This document shows, piece after piece, positions 12,050-22,124 of a stretch of 52,881 nt of DNA. Source of the stretch: Aigarchaeota archaeon (GTDB lineage Archaea > Thermoproteota > Nitrososphaeria_A > Caldarchaeales > Wolframiiraptoraceae); assembly GCA_025058515.1 (NCBI GenBank), contig JANXDW010000001.1, positions 1 to 52,881 on the forward strand, read 5' to 3'. The position numbers were made by a program, and so were the translations under genes. Every line of letters starts with the position of its first letter. Positions within the stretch are counted from its first letter, which is position 1. The notes beneath the pieces were generated by a model. The model saw nothing but the letters and a program-made list of their open reading frames with translations, made no database searches and was not told the origin of the DNA.

Positions 12050-14908
12050 TTATTCGCTTTCGAGTAATTTCTTAAACTTGATTAGGCTCTCATTTAATTG
12101 TTTTATCTCATCTGCTAACTTTCCAGACATGACGATATATGTTTCTTTACTTATAGTGCCTGAACTATATTTCTGTAATAAGACTTTCAAGACCTCTTCT
12201 TTCTGGACTATCTGTTTTTCCATATCCCTTATATGTTCTCTAAGCCTGTCTTTAAGAGTCTTTAAACTATCTTCTATTTTTGATTTCATGCTTAAATAAT
12301 CTGCTTCGCTTATTACTTGTTGACCTCGCAGAGTATCTAATTTTCCTAAGAGAATTTTTAGATTCTGTATATTCAACTCTATTTCTTCAAGCTTTATAGA
12401 TGGTGGTTTTTCAATAATTACCTGAGCAGGAAGCTCAGTAGCAGATAATGTGGTAGGTTTAATCTGAGCTTTTCTTCGTCTAACTATAACCACAACTCCT
12501 AAGATGGTCATCAGTAGTATGATAGTGAATATGATGAAATTAATGAAAGCTACGTTAATTTCATTATATAGTGATCTTTCGGAAAGTATTGGTTCGAAGT
12601 TATCTCTTTCAATCCTTAATCTGAAGTTTTCAGTTGTTCCTGACATAGAGATTTTTATTTCATATTTTCCATTACCCAAATTATTTAGAGGGATTCCATT
12701 TACAATCACATTAGCATCATTTAGAGGAGTGTTATCTGACTCATATCTTAACCACACGTTTACATGAGCTCCAAATAGTTCAGGTTTGATATCCCATTTC
12801 CAAATTATTCTGTCAAATATTAATTCAATTGCGTTTGATTCAAAACGTGTTAAACCATATTTTTCATCTACGATATTATCCGCCTCTAATACCTTTTTTG
12901 CTATTTGGTGTTCTGGAGCAAATATTATTCTCATAGAGTAATCCTGACGATAATTTAAGATATTTCCATTAATTACTATTTTTCCTTCAAACGTTTCTCC
13001 ATCATAAGCATACTGTGCTCTTAAATTGACTTCAGCAGCTCTACCAACCTGGACCCTTTGAATTTCAGGCGATAACATAACTATAACCTTGTCGAATATT
13101 ACTGTTATTTCGTTACTTGAAAATGTTGTTAAACCATATTTTTCATCTACAACTTCTTTGGCTCTGAAGGTCTTGCTACCAACGTAGTCTAATGATGTTG
13201 GCTCTGGATCTACTATTACCTTACCTACGAAGGGCGACTTATCATATTCATACCAAGCTTTATAATGAATTACTGGTATAGAACCGATATCTATCCGCTC
13301 ATCTTCAGTCGAAAGGTCGATAGAAATCCTGTCATAAATGACTTTCAATGGAGGTGTCTTCATTTCAACTTTTTCAATTATTTCTTCGACTTCTCCGGAG
13401 CTTGTAGCAATAACTATCTCACCACCTGTGACAGTATAGACTTTCTCGCCTACAGATGAGGATGTATCCGAAATATAGAACCAACCATTTCCTTCTGGTT
13501 GAGAACCGACTTCATTTATTAGTATTGTACCTCCAGTCAATGGCTCACCATTATGAGCCCATATAGCATGAAAACCAATTCTCTGAGATTTACCAACGTC
13601 AACTCTCTCAGGCACCATAGATACTCCATCGATCACTACAAAAGTATGAATACTCGATAAGTCAACAATCACTTTATAGTAGCCGAAATTGTTTTCTATT
13701 TCAATTTTTATATCATGTTCTCCAACTCCATGAAAGGGTATTCTGAAATGTATATCTTCTATAGATGAATCTGGCTGCTTTCCATCAACTGTACCCATTA
13801 CAAAACTTTCTTTCTCATCTCCTAAAGATACTGTCACTATAACACTCTTTATCTTTACGATAGTTATATCCCTTCCCGAACCATAGGGATTCCGATTGGG
13901 AAGCGGATGTACAATGATTCTACCAATAAAATCTAGGGTATCGTCATCAGTGAAAGATTTAAAACCAGGGAGGCTTGTCTCAATTTTAACTTCTAAAAGA
14001 TCCAATATACCATTATGATTACCGTCAACCCACCCTATCTGACGTTTAGTACCTTCAGAAAGACACCATAGTCCAAGTGCCTTTTTCATAGAAAACAAAA
14101 ATTCTAACAAAAGATCTTTTAATGATTTGAATGTCTCAAAAGGAACATCCATTAGACAATTAGAGTTGTCTTCATCATAAAACCCAAAGTAGCCACTAAC
14201 TTCAGGAATATTGTCATATTCATCTGTGGCATAAAATATGTGAGCTATTTCATGCGCAATAGTTGCTTCATTAATTTTCATGATATCAAGGTCGATACCC
14301 GGAATATCGATTAGTGGAATTTCTTTTGGCATCCACCCAACTACTAAATATGGTCCTCCAGGAAGTGCGAAACCTACCGCTTCACCTCCAAAATTATTAC
14401 CTCTTACATCTTTCACCATAAATATTAAAAATCCCCAATCAGTTTTTTCTCTTCCTCTTAGTTCATTCACTATCTTTTTAGCCTTATGAATGTAGTCTCC
14501 TTCCTTATAGCCCATTTCATTTAACACATCAGAAACCCATATATGATGTTCATTAGGTGACATCTTGGATGGAATGTAGTTAGTGTAAATAGGCCCAGTC
14601 ACATAGAGTAGTTTAAACCTTAATGGTACATTGTTTTTTGAAGCCTGTTCTTCCCACCAATTGAATGCTTCGTTTACATCATCTAATGCATTATTCATCT
14701 CATCACGTGACCAACTTGCTATTGGATCATTAACAAATATCGCTAGAGCCGCTACGTCCCCAATCATATACTCACTAGTCTCATCAAACCCTGGCTCAGG
14801 ATTCTCTATAGAGTGCTTTTCAGATATAGCTGAAAGAAATGTTAAAACGAAACCACCTAAAACTAAAAATAAAATACACATAAGTAGCATTAATTTATTA
14901 AACGACAT
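12050..14908 (-). CDS. large exported, membrane-anchored putative zinc metalloprotease with Ig-like repeats and cytoplasmic coiled-coil tail
   Basis: N-terminal signal/TM; HEIAHIFYATDEYDN; repeated DKVIVMLSPEIQRVQVG..EVNLRAQYAYDGETFEGKIVINGN-type modules; TM near C-terminus (NFIIFTIILLMTILGVVVIV) then RRRK and coiled coil. Confidence 0.75.
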   Translation of the reverse strand: MSFNKLMLLMCILFLVLGGFVLTFLSAISEKHSIENPEPGFDETSEYMIGDVAALAIFVNDPIASWSRDEMNNALDDVNEAFNWWEEQASKNNVPLRFKLLYVTGPIYTNYIPSKMSPNEHHIWVSDVLNEMGYKEGDYIHKAKKIVNELRGREKTDWGFLIFMVKDVRGNNFGGEAVGFALPGGPYLVVGWMPKEIPLIDIPGIDLDIMKINEATIAHEIAHIFYATDEYDNIPEVSGYFGFYDEDNSNCLMDVPFETFKSLKDLLLEFLFSMKKALGLWCLSEGTKRQIGWVDGNHNGILDLLEVKIETSLPGFKSFTDDDTLDFIGRIIVHPLPNRNPYGSGRDITIVKIKSVIVTVSLGDEKESFVMGTVDGKQPDSSIEDIHFRIPFHGVGEHDIKIEIENNFGYYKVIVDLSSIHTFVVIDGVSMVPERVDVGKSQRIGFHAIWAHNGEPLTGGTILINEVGSQPEGNGWFYISDTSSSVGEKVYTVTGGEIVIATSSGEVEEIIEKVEMKTPPLKVIYDRISIDLSTEDERIDIGSIPVIHYKAWYEYDKSPFVGKVIVDPEPTSLDYVGSKTFRAKEVVDEKYGLTTFSSNEITVIFDKVIVMLSPEIQRVQVGRAAEVNLRAQYAYDGETFEGKIVINGNILNYRQDYSMRIIFAPEHQIAKKVLEADNIVDEKYGLTRFESNAIELIFDRIIWKWDIKPELFGAHVNVWLRYESDNTPLNDANVIVNGIPLNNLGNGKYEIKISMSGTTENFRLRIERDNFEPILSERSLYNEINVAFINFIIFTIILLMTILGVVVIVRRRKAQIKPTTLSATELPAQVIIEKPPSIKLEEIELNIQNLKILLGKLDTLRGQQVISEADYLSMKSKIEDSLKTLKDRLREHIRDMEKQIVQKEEVLKVLLQKYSSGTISKETYIVMSGKLADEIKQLNESLIKFKKLLESE

Positions 14909-15092
14909 ACTGATATAAATTATACTAAAGATATTTTATAAATATTAATCCTAAAATATTTAATTATCCTAGTTTATTTAATGAGTTCATCACAAAAATC
15001 TTGATATCCTTATAAATACTCAAACAAAATATAACACTTTAACAGAGGAATGTTCATGGTATGTTTTGAGTAACGTAAAATCTTCTGTTTCG

Positions 15093-15186
15093 CCATCCAT
15101 GTTTCTAAACACTGTGAGAAGAGATTGTTAAATCTTTAACAGTTTGAAGAATGTGTTAAGCGGTATTTAGAGTTTAATCCTCAGCT
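15093..15186. repeat. 94-bp repeat copy B (partner at 10715-10808)
   Basis: See copy A; similarity stops after cctcagct. Confidence 0.93.
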
Positions 15187-15435
15187 CTTGAGGCTGGGTT
15201 AGATAGACTATTGAATTTGAAAATATTTACATTACATAAAAAGTATACTATTATGGTTAATTGTTAAGCTATAGGATTTACTCTATTTAAAGATGAAATG
15301 TTTTGGAGTTAACATTCTCGATGCACACTACTTTTCTAGATAATTTCTTAGAGTTTTAAAATGATTATTTTATTTTTTATTGAATATTTAAAATAAAAGA
15401 TATATTTTGGCTTATCTTCTGGTCTTAGGGATTTC

Positions 15436-16893
15436 GTGGCTAAAGTTTTAGATAATATTGGTTTATCTTTTGATGATGTTCTACTGGTTCCTCGAAACTC
15501 TTCTATAGCTTCTAGGAGAGAGATAGATACTAAGACAAAGTTTACTCAAAGAGTCTCTATAAATATACCGATAGTTTCTGCAGCTATGGATACTGTTACA
15601 GAATCAACCATGGCCATAACGCTCGCTAGAGAAGGAGGAATAGGAGTAATACATCGATTCATGCCTCCGGAAAAACAAGTAGAAGAAGTAGCAAGAGTAA
15701 AGAGAGCTGATAATGTAATAATAGAGAAGCCTACAACGATTTCTCCACATGCTACTGTAAGAGAAGCTAGAGAGATTATGAAGAATCTTGGGATAAGTGG
15801 GTTAATCGTAGTCGATTCTGAGAATAGAGTTTTGGGAATTCTAACGAGGAGAGATATACTCTTCGAAGATGATTCGACGATCGTAGCTAACTGCATGACA
15901 TCGAGAAAAGATATGATAACAGCAAGTCCAAACATCTCATTAGAAGAAGCAAAAAGGATCTTTAAACAATACAAGATAGAGAAGCTTCCACTAATTGATG
16001 AAGACGGTAAGCTTAGAGGCTTAATAACATGCATAGACCTGTTAAAGAGAGAAGCTTATCCAAATGCTTCTCGAGATCTTAAAGGTAGGTTATTAGTAGC
16101 AGCCGCTATAGGTGTAAAAGAGAATGAGATTAAACGTGCAGAACTCTTAATTGAAGCAGATGTAGATGTACTAGTAATAGATGTCGCCCACGGACATACA
16201 AGTATGTGCATCGATACTATCAAAAAGCTCAGAAAGATATATGGAGATAGCGTAGAGATAGTGGCAGGAAATGTAGCTACAGGAGAAGGAGTAGAAGACC
16301 TTGCTGCAGCAGGAGCTAACTCTGTAAAAGTAGGTGTAGGACCAGGCTCAGTCTGTACTACTCGAGTTGTTGCAGGAGTAGGCGTCCCACAGTTATCAGC
16401 AATATTAGACTGTGCAGAAGCTGCTGATAAGATGGGTGTCCCGATAATAGCAGATGGAGGTATAAGAGAGAGTGGTGATATAGTTAAAGCACTAGCAGCA
16501 GGAGCTTCATCTGTCATGATTGGAAGACTACTTGCAGGAACAGATGAAAGCCCAGGGACTACCGTTGTCAAGAATGGTAAAAGATACAAGATATACAGAG
16601 GGATGGCCTCTATCTACGCTATGCTCGGTAGAGACTTCAGACATAGAGAAGACTCTGTAGAAACATTGATAGACTCTTCAGAGTACTCTTATTATGCTGA
16701 AGGCGTTGAGGCATATGTACCGTACACTGGGTCAGCTTCAGAGATATTGAAGAGGCTTGTAGCTGGTCTGAGATCTGGGATGAGCTATCTTGGAGCCAAG
16801 TCCATAGATGAATTGAAGAAGAACGCAGTATTTATCAAAGTAACGCAATCAGGAATAAGAGAGAGTCTTCCACATGATGTTGAAGTGATATAA
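15436..16893 (+). CDS. guaB: IMP dehydrogenase (with CBS domains)
   Basis: LSFDDVLLVP, GVGPGSVCTTRVVAGVGVPQ, YRGMAS motifs; GTG start. Confidence 0.97.
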   Translation: MAKVLDNIGLSFDDVLLVPRNSSIASRREIDTKTKFTQRVSINIPIVSAAMDTVTESTMAITLAREGGIGVIHRFMPPEKQVEEVARVKRADNVIIEKPTTISPHATVREAREIMKNLGISGLIVVDSENRVLGILTRRDILFEDDSTIVANCMTSRKDMITASPNISLEEAKRIFKQYKIEKLPLIDEDGKLRGLITCIDLLKREAYPNASRDLKGRLLVAAAIGVKENEIKRAELLIEADVDVLVIDVAHGHTSMCIDTIKKLRKIYGDSVEIVAGNVATGEGVEDLAAAGANSVKVGVGPGSVCTTRVVAGVGVPQLSAILDCAEAADKMGVPIIADGGIRESGDIVKALAAGASSVMIGRLLAGTDESPGTTVVKNGKRYKIYRGMASIYAMLGRDFRHREDSVETLIDSSEYSYYAEGVEAYVPYTGSASEILKRLVAGLRSGMSYLGAKSIDELKKNAVFIKVTQSGIRESLPHDVEVI

Positions 16894-16896
16894 GTT

Positions 16897-18144
16897 ATGC
16901 CTGGTACAGTAGTAGTAGGACTCCAATGGGGAGATGAAGGAAAAGGTAAGATATCCTACTTATTATCGAGAGAAGCTGAATATGTTGTAAGATTTCAAGG
17001 TGGAGCTAATGCAGGTCATACGGTCGTAGTAGATGATAAAGAACTTAGATTCAATATGCTTCCAGCTGGAGCTGCTTCAGGAGCTCGACCATGTATAGCT
17101 TCTGGAACAGTTGTAGATCTTAATGAAGTAATGGAAGAAGTACAGTTGCTGAAGAGTATTGGAGTGAATGTAAGCCCCCTCATCAGCAGAAATGCAAACA
17201 TTGTTCTACCAATTCATAGAGAACTAGATAGTATGATTGAAGGTATGAGAAGTGGAGAAGCATTAGGAACTACAGGTCGAGGTATAGGACCAGCATACTC
17301 TGATAAAGCTTTGAGGATAGGGATAAGGATTGAAGATCTCCTACATAGAGAAATCTTAGAAAATAAGGTAAAATTCTTAGAGAAGGCTCATGGACTTAAG
17401 ATTACTGGGATCGATGAGTTAGCTAAACTAGCTGAGAACTTCATCGAGAATATCTGCAGTCTAGAGATTATATTGAACGACCTACTAGATAATGGAGTAA
17501 ACGTAATCTTCGAAGGAGCGCAGGGAACACTTCTAGATATAGACCATGGAACATACCCTTATGTAACTTCTTCAAATACAACTGTAGGAGCTGTACTTAC
17601 AAGCTGTGGGATAGGACCTAGGAAGATATCTGAAGTCGTCGGAGTGATGAAAGCATATACAACTAGGGTGGGAGCAGGAGTATTCCCAACTGAATTAAAA
17701 GATGAGAGTGGAGTAATACTCAGAGAGAGGGGAAGAGAGTATGGGACGACTACTGGTAGACCTAGAAGAGTTGGATGGCTAGACATACCTCTCACAAGAT
17801 ACTGTATAAAGATAAATGATGTAGATTGGATTGCATTAACTAAACTAGATGTTTTAAGTGGATTTGATAAGTTGAAGATTTGCGTAGAGTACGAGCTAGA
17901 TGGAGAGACCGTCAAATTAACTTCTCCAAGTGTTAGACTTCTTGAACGAGTTAAACCAATCTATATAGAGCTAGATGGATGGCCTAAACTCTCTAAAAAA
18001 GATTGGGAAGAGATCTCTACAAAAGGATGGGATTCTCTACCAGACAATGCTAGAGAATATGTAGAGACTATTGAAGAACTACTCGGCAAACCGATAAAGA
18101 TCGTTTCAATCGGAGCAAGAGTAGGGATGGAGGTCGTGAAGTAA
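16897..18144 (+). CDS. purA: adenylosuccinate synthetase
   Basis: GLQWGDEGKGKI, GGANAGHTVV, GTTGRGIGPAYSDK. Confidence 0.97.
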   Translation: MPGTVVVGLQWGDEGKGKISYLLSREAEYVVRFQGGANAGHTVVVDDKELRFNMLPAGAASGARPCIASGTVVDLNEVMEEVQLLKSIGVNVSPLISRNANIVLPIHRELDSMIEGMRSGEALGTTGRGIGPAYSDKALRIGIRIEDLLHREILENKVKFLEKAHGLKITGIDELAKLAENFIENICSLEIILNDLLDNGVNVIFEGAQGTLLDIDHGTYPYVTSSNTTVGAVLTSCGIGPRKISEVVGVMKAYTTRVGAGVFPTELKDESGVILRERGREYGTTTGRPRRVGWLDIPLTRYCIKINDVDWIALTKLDVLSGFDKLKICVEYELDGETVKLTSPSVRLLERVKPIYIELDGWPKLSKKDWEEISTKGWDSLPDNAREYVETIEELLGKPIKIVSIGARVGMEVVK

Positions 18145-19532
18145 TGGACTCATTAGAAGCGATAGTACCTATAGATGGAAGATATAGAGAGAAGGTGTAT
18201 TTCTTAGAGAAATATTTCTCAGAAAATGCGATTATGAAGGAGAGAATAAGGATTGAATTAAATTATCTAGTAAAATTCATGGATGAAGTAGAAAGTAGCA
18301 AAATAAAGCTACTACCTAGAAATTGGAGAGACTCCATCAAGGAGATCATTGATAATTTTTCTCTAGATGAAGCTAAAAAGATTAAAGAGATTGAGAAGAC
18401 TGTAGGACACGATGTAGTCGCAGTAGTAAGATTTCTTATAGATAAGTTGAGAGAAGCTGGGCTAGAAATCTTAACACCTTACGTACATATAGGGCTAACC
18501 TCTGAAGACGTCAATAACATCGCATACTCAGTATTACTTAAGAGATTCAATGAAGAAGTATTAATCCCATTAATATTGAAGATTGTTGATAAACTATATT
18601 CTATGTCGTCTGATAATATGGAGACAGTGATGCTTGCTAGAACTCATGGAGTCCCCGCAGTTCCAACGACTTTTGGAAGATTCATAGCAAACTACGCTTA
18701 TAGAGTTGCTAGGATATTAGAGGAATTAGCATCTATAAAGTTTCCAGGTAAGATAGGTGGAGCTGTTGGAGATCATAATGCTCTTAAATTCTCTTATCCT
18801 GAGATAGATTGGATAAAGTTTAGCAGATCCTTCGTAGAATCTCAAGGTCTCCGATACTTTCCAGCATTTACTCAAATCTTACCTCATGACCAGTTATCAG
18901 AATACTTGATGAAGATAGCCTTACTAGACTCAATACTATCTAATCTATGTAGAGACATGTGGATGATGTCATTGCTAGGTTACCTGTACTTTCCACCTCT
19001 TAAAGATGAGGTTCATTCATCGACTATGCCTCATAAATCTAATCCTACTCTAATAGAGAACTCTGAAGGAGCATTCGACCTCGCATCAGAGATCTTAACG
19101 TACATCTCTAGAAGATTACTTTCGAGTAGGCTTCATAGAGATCTCTCAGACTCAATAATTAAAAGATTCTACGGTCTACCACTTTCTCTAACATGTATTG
19201 GAATACAGAATTTACTGGTATCATTAGATAGAGTGGAGGTCGATAGAGAAGCCATGGTAAAAGATATTGAACAACATCAAGAAGTATTAAGTGAGGCATA
19301 CCAAGTATACCTTAGAAAACATGGTTATGTAGAAGCATATGAGGTTATACGAGCGATAACAAGAGAGCATCCTCAGGAGATACTTAAGAAGTTGGAGGGA
19401 AGAATACCGGATAGAGAGTTAGAGCACCTCTCTCAGTTAAGCCCTTCAAAATATATTGGAGAAGCGATAGAGATTACAGAGAAACTCCTTAGAGAAGTTG
19501 AAGAAATTATGAAGAAGTTTACTGAGAAGTAG
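18144..19532 (+). CDS. purB: adenylosuccinate lyase
   Basis: PIDGRY, SSTMPHKSNP fumarase-superfamily signature. Confidence 0.96.
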   Translation: MDSLEAIVPIDGRYREKVYFLEKYFSENAIMKERIRIELNYLVKFMDEVESSKIKLLPRNWRDSIKEIIDNFSLDEAKKIKEIEKTVGHDVVAVVRFLIDKLREAGLEILTPYVHIGLTSEDVNNIAYSVLLKRFNEEVLIPLILKIVDKLYSMSSDNMETVMLARTHGVPAVPTTFGRFIANYAYRVARILEELASIKFPGKIGGAVGDHNALKFSYPEIDWIKFSRSFVESQGLRYFPAFTQILPHDQLSEYLMKIALLDSILSNLCRDMWMMSLLGYLYFPPLKDEVHSSTMPHKSNPTLIENSEGAFDLASEILTYISRRLLSSRLHRDLSDSIIKRFYGLPLSLTCIGIQNLLVSLDRVEVDREAMVKDIEQHQEVLSEAYQVYLRKHGYVEAYEVIRAITREHPQEILKKLEGRIPDRELEHLSQLSPSKYIGEAIEITEKLLREVEEIMKKFTEK

Positions 19533-19608
19533 AGTGCTGAATATTATTTTTTATTTATACATTATATTAAGTTAATAAGCGGGATGGATATATTTTATAC
19601 GTAGACTG

Positions 19609-20316
19609 ATGAAGAAGATTGAGGAATTAAAGTATAGGCTTAGCTCAGTTGAAGCTCTCATAATACTTAAGAAGATGATGTCTTATGAACAGCTTTCCTC
19701 TATGCTCGATATTCCTCCAACAGCTCTTAGCAGATATGTTAATGGACATGTAATACCAAGCTTAGAAACATCTAGAGCAATATTCAATATATTTAAGAAA
19801 GAATACTTGAATAAGGAGATTAGTAGAAGGATTTCTGTAGATGAGTTCGGCGCTGTCGATAGCAGTATGATAATCTACGACCCAGTATTCTTAAAATATG
19901 TAACATTATCTGAGTATGAGAAGATAAATGTAGTTAAGGTTGATAAAGTCTTAACTCTTGAGATAGACGGCATACCTGTAGCGTATCAAGTAGCATCTAT
20001 ACTAGGTAGAGATGTAGCAGTTGCTAGAAAAGCGAAAAAACTAGGGGTAAGAGAGTTCATAGAGATAAAACAAGTATTCGAGTCGGGGGCATATAGGTAT
20101 ATCTACCTACCTAAGAACTCTATTAAGAGAGGAGAGTACGTTTTATTGACGGATGATATAATCAGAACTGGTGCAACTGTTAGAGCATTAGTAAACCTCT
20201 GTAAAGAAGCAAAAGCAAATGTCTCGGGGATCTTCACGATAATAGCATTAAAGAAGATGAATGCTAAACTTCAAGCAGAGTTGAATATCCCAGTTATCTC
20301 TTTCATAGAACTATAG
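19609..20316 (+). CDS. HTH + phosphoribosyltransferase-domain regulator (GfcR-like)
   Basis: N-terminal HTH (MMSYEQLSSMLDIPPTALSRYVNGHVIPS) and PRTase motif VLLTDDIIRTGATVRAL. Confidence 0.82.
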   Translation: MKKIEELKYRLSSVEALIILKKMMSYEQLSSMLDIPPTALSRYVNGHVIPSLETSRAIFNIFKKEYLNKEISRRISVDEFGAVDSSMIIYDPVFLKYVTLSEYEKINVVKVDKVLTLEIDGIPVAYQVASILGRDVAVARKAKKLGVREFIEIKQVFESGAYRYIYLPKNSIKRGEYVLLTDDIIRTGATVRALVNLCKEAKANVSGIFTIIALKKMNAKLQAELNIPVISFIEL

Positions 20317-20414
20317 TAAAAATCTCAAAGAATAAATATTGAATAAATTAGCTTGACGGGTTGTCTCTTATTACTCCTAGGATCCTGACGGGTTTAAGAA
20401 CCATCTAGTATCTT

Positions 20415-20439
20415 TAATAAGATGATGAACATCTTATTA
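20415..20439. promoter_or_regulatory. perfect 10-bp inverted repeat (TAATAAGATG-ATGAA-CATCTTATTA) upstream of a CDP-alcohol phosphatidyltransferase gene
   Basis: Direct reading of the sequence; lies ~40 bp before the ORF at 20478. Confidence 0.55.
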
Positions 20440-20477
20440 TGAAATAAGTTCGAAAGTGGTGAGTTGGTGGAGAATCC

Positions 20478-21104
20478 TTGAAGTGGAAGAGAAGCATCGA
20501 AGATAAGATCTTAAACTATTTATCTAGTAGCTTGGTAAACTTTCTCTCCTCAATAAATGTGAAGCCCATTCACTTAACATTTTCATCATTTATCTTAGCA
20601 TTACTATCCTCAATTCTATACTACTTCTCTAGAGATATCTCTATACTCTTTTACTTTGCTGGTCTTAGCCTTCTTCTCTCAGGTCTCTTAGATGCATTAG
20701 ATGGAGCCGTAGCTAGAAGGAAGAAGATGGAGAGTATTAGTGGAGCATTCCTCGACTCTACTCTCGATAAAATAGGTGAGTCAGCAATTTTCATAAGCTT
20801 AACCAGTGCAGAGGTTGTCACACCCTTATGGGGTACTGCAGCATTAGCTTCATCAATACTGGTTAGTTATACTAGGTCTCGTGCAGAATCACTTGGAGTA
20901 GACTTGAAGGGTGTTGGACTGATGGAGAGGGCTGAAAGGATTATACTCATCTCTATTGCATCTTTCATAGAACCATCAATCAAAGGCTCACTGAATATAG
21001 CATTAATAATCTTGACACTACTTTCATTAATTACAATTACTCATAGAATAATCTATAGTGTAAAGAGATTTAAGAATATTGAAGCTCAATCTTCTAATCT
21101 ATGA
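20478..21104 (+). CDS. CDP-alcohol phosphatidyltransferase (archaetidylinositol-phosphate synthase-like)
   Basis: DALDGAVARRKKMESISGAFLDSTLDKIGES fits D-x2-DG-x2-AR-x8-G-x3-D-x3-D. Confidence 0.9.
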   Translation: MKWKRSIEDKILNYLSSSLVNFLSSINVKPIHLTFSSFILALLSSILYYFSRDISILFYFAGLSLLLSGLLDALDGAVARRKKMESISGAFLDSTLDKIGESAIFISLTSAEVVTPLWGTAALASSILVSYTRSRAESLGVDLKGVGLMERAERIILISIASFIEPSIKGSLNIALIILTLLSLITITHRIIYSVKRFKNIEAQSSNL

Positions 21105-21236
21105 AAGTAACCACATTATCTAGAGTATCTTTTTAGTTAGTAGATGTTGAAGAATGAGTGTATAGAGAGATCTTGATTAAAGAAAAACTAGGATGCCGTA
21201 AAAGAAGTTATTGTAAGATTGATAAACTGTAAAAAT

Positions 21237-21593
21237 CTAGTCGTATGCTTTCTTAAAGATTATGCTTCCATCTCTAAATTCAAGATCATATACGTCATTT
21301 ACTTCTAGCTTTACTCCAAGTAGGTCATACTCTTCTTCACTTAAGAATAGTGTCATCTTAGGCTTGATATTCTCTCCCATAAAAGGTAAAACTCCTAGAT
21401 TTTGAAGTTGAGTCATGGCATCTAAGATCATTCGATGGAGCATTATAGAGTCTTCTGTCAAGCTGTGAGCTTTAATATCTCTAGCCAACCTCTTCTCTTC
21501 TACTAATTCTATTATCTTTCCTCTCCTACCAGTTTCAGGATCCCGCATGCTCGAGATCCTGTGTACCCTCACTAAGACCATGAGATAATTCAC
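21237..21593 (-). CDS. hypothetical protein, tentatively arcadin-1-like
   Basis: MNYLMVLVRVHRISSMRDPETGRRGKIIELVEEKR resembles the N-terminus remembered for arcadin-1 proteins; overlaps gcvH by 4 bp. Confidence 0.4.
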   Translation of the reverse strand: MNYLMVLVRVHRISSMRDPETGRRGKIIELVEEKRLARDIKAHSLTEDSIMLHRMILDAMTQLQNLGVLPFMGENIKPKMTLFLSEEEYDLLGVKLEVNDVYDLEFRDGSIIFKKAYD

Positions 21594-22006
21594 TCTTCAA
21601 CCTTTGCTTCTTCCAAGTCTTCTAAATACTTTCTATACTCATCTGAATCCATAAAATCTTCATAACTAATCTCTTCAGTAATTTCTAATACTGATATCCA
21701 TCCAGATCCATACGGGTCTTCATTCAAAAGCTCTGGATTATCGATCAATCTACTATTCACTTCTACAACTTTACCTGTTATAGGTGAGTATACATCTGCA
21801 GATGCTTTAACCGATTCTATTGTAGCTAGGGTCTCTCCTTGTTTAATCTTCTGTCCAACATTTGGAAGCTCTACGAAGATTATCTCTCTAAGCTTCTTCT
21901 GAGCATAATCTGTTATTCCAACTCTAACTTTATTCTTCTCAACCTTTACCCATTCATGGTCTCTCGTATAGTAGTATCCTTCTGGAGCTTCATATTCTAG
22001 AGACAT
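21590..22006 (-). CDS. gcvH: glycine cleavage system H protein (lipoyl carrier)
   Basis: EGYYYTRDHEWVKVE...TLATIESVKASADVYSPITGKVVEVN. Confidence 0.95.
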   Translation of the reverse strand: MSLEYEAPEGYYYTRDHEWVKVEKNKVRVGITDYAQKKLREIIFVELPNVGQKIKQGETLATIESVKASADVYSPITGKVVEVNSRLIDNPELLNEDPYGSGWISVLEITEEISYEDFMDSDEYRKYLEDLEEAKVEE

Positions 22007-22124
22007 ACCTCGACCACCACGTTGAAAGGATTAAATGGCTTACCTATAAATATATGCTTCCACGGACTTCATCTAGAGACTGCTTAGAATACGGTAAGAA
22101 TCTCAATCTACTTAATCTTCTAGA

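Noticed and set aside
15546-16589. Minus-strand ORFs of 162 and 177 aa
   Set aside because: Antisense shadows of guaB; low-complexity Ser/Thr/Ile composition.
20415-20439. Hairpin considered as a terminator, and its ATGATGA as a C box
   Set aside because: No T-run follows and no CTGA at suitable spacing; better explained as a regulatory inverted repeat.
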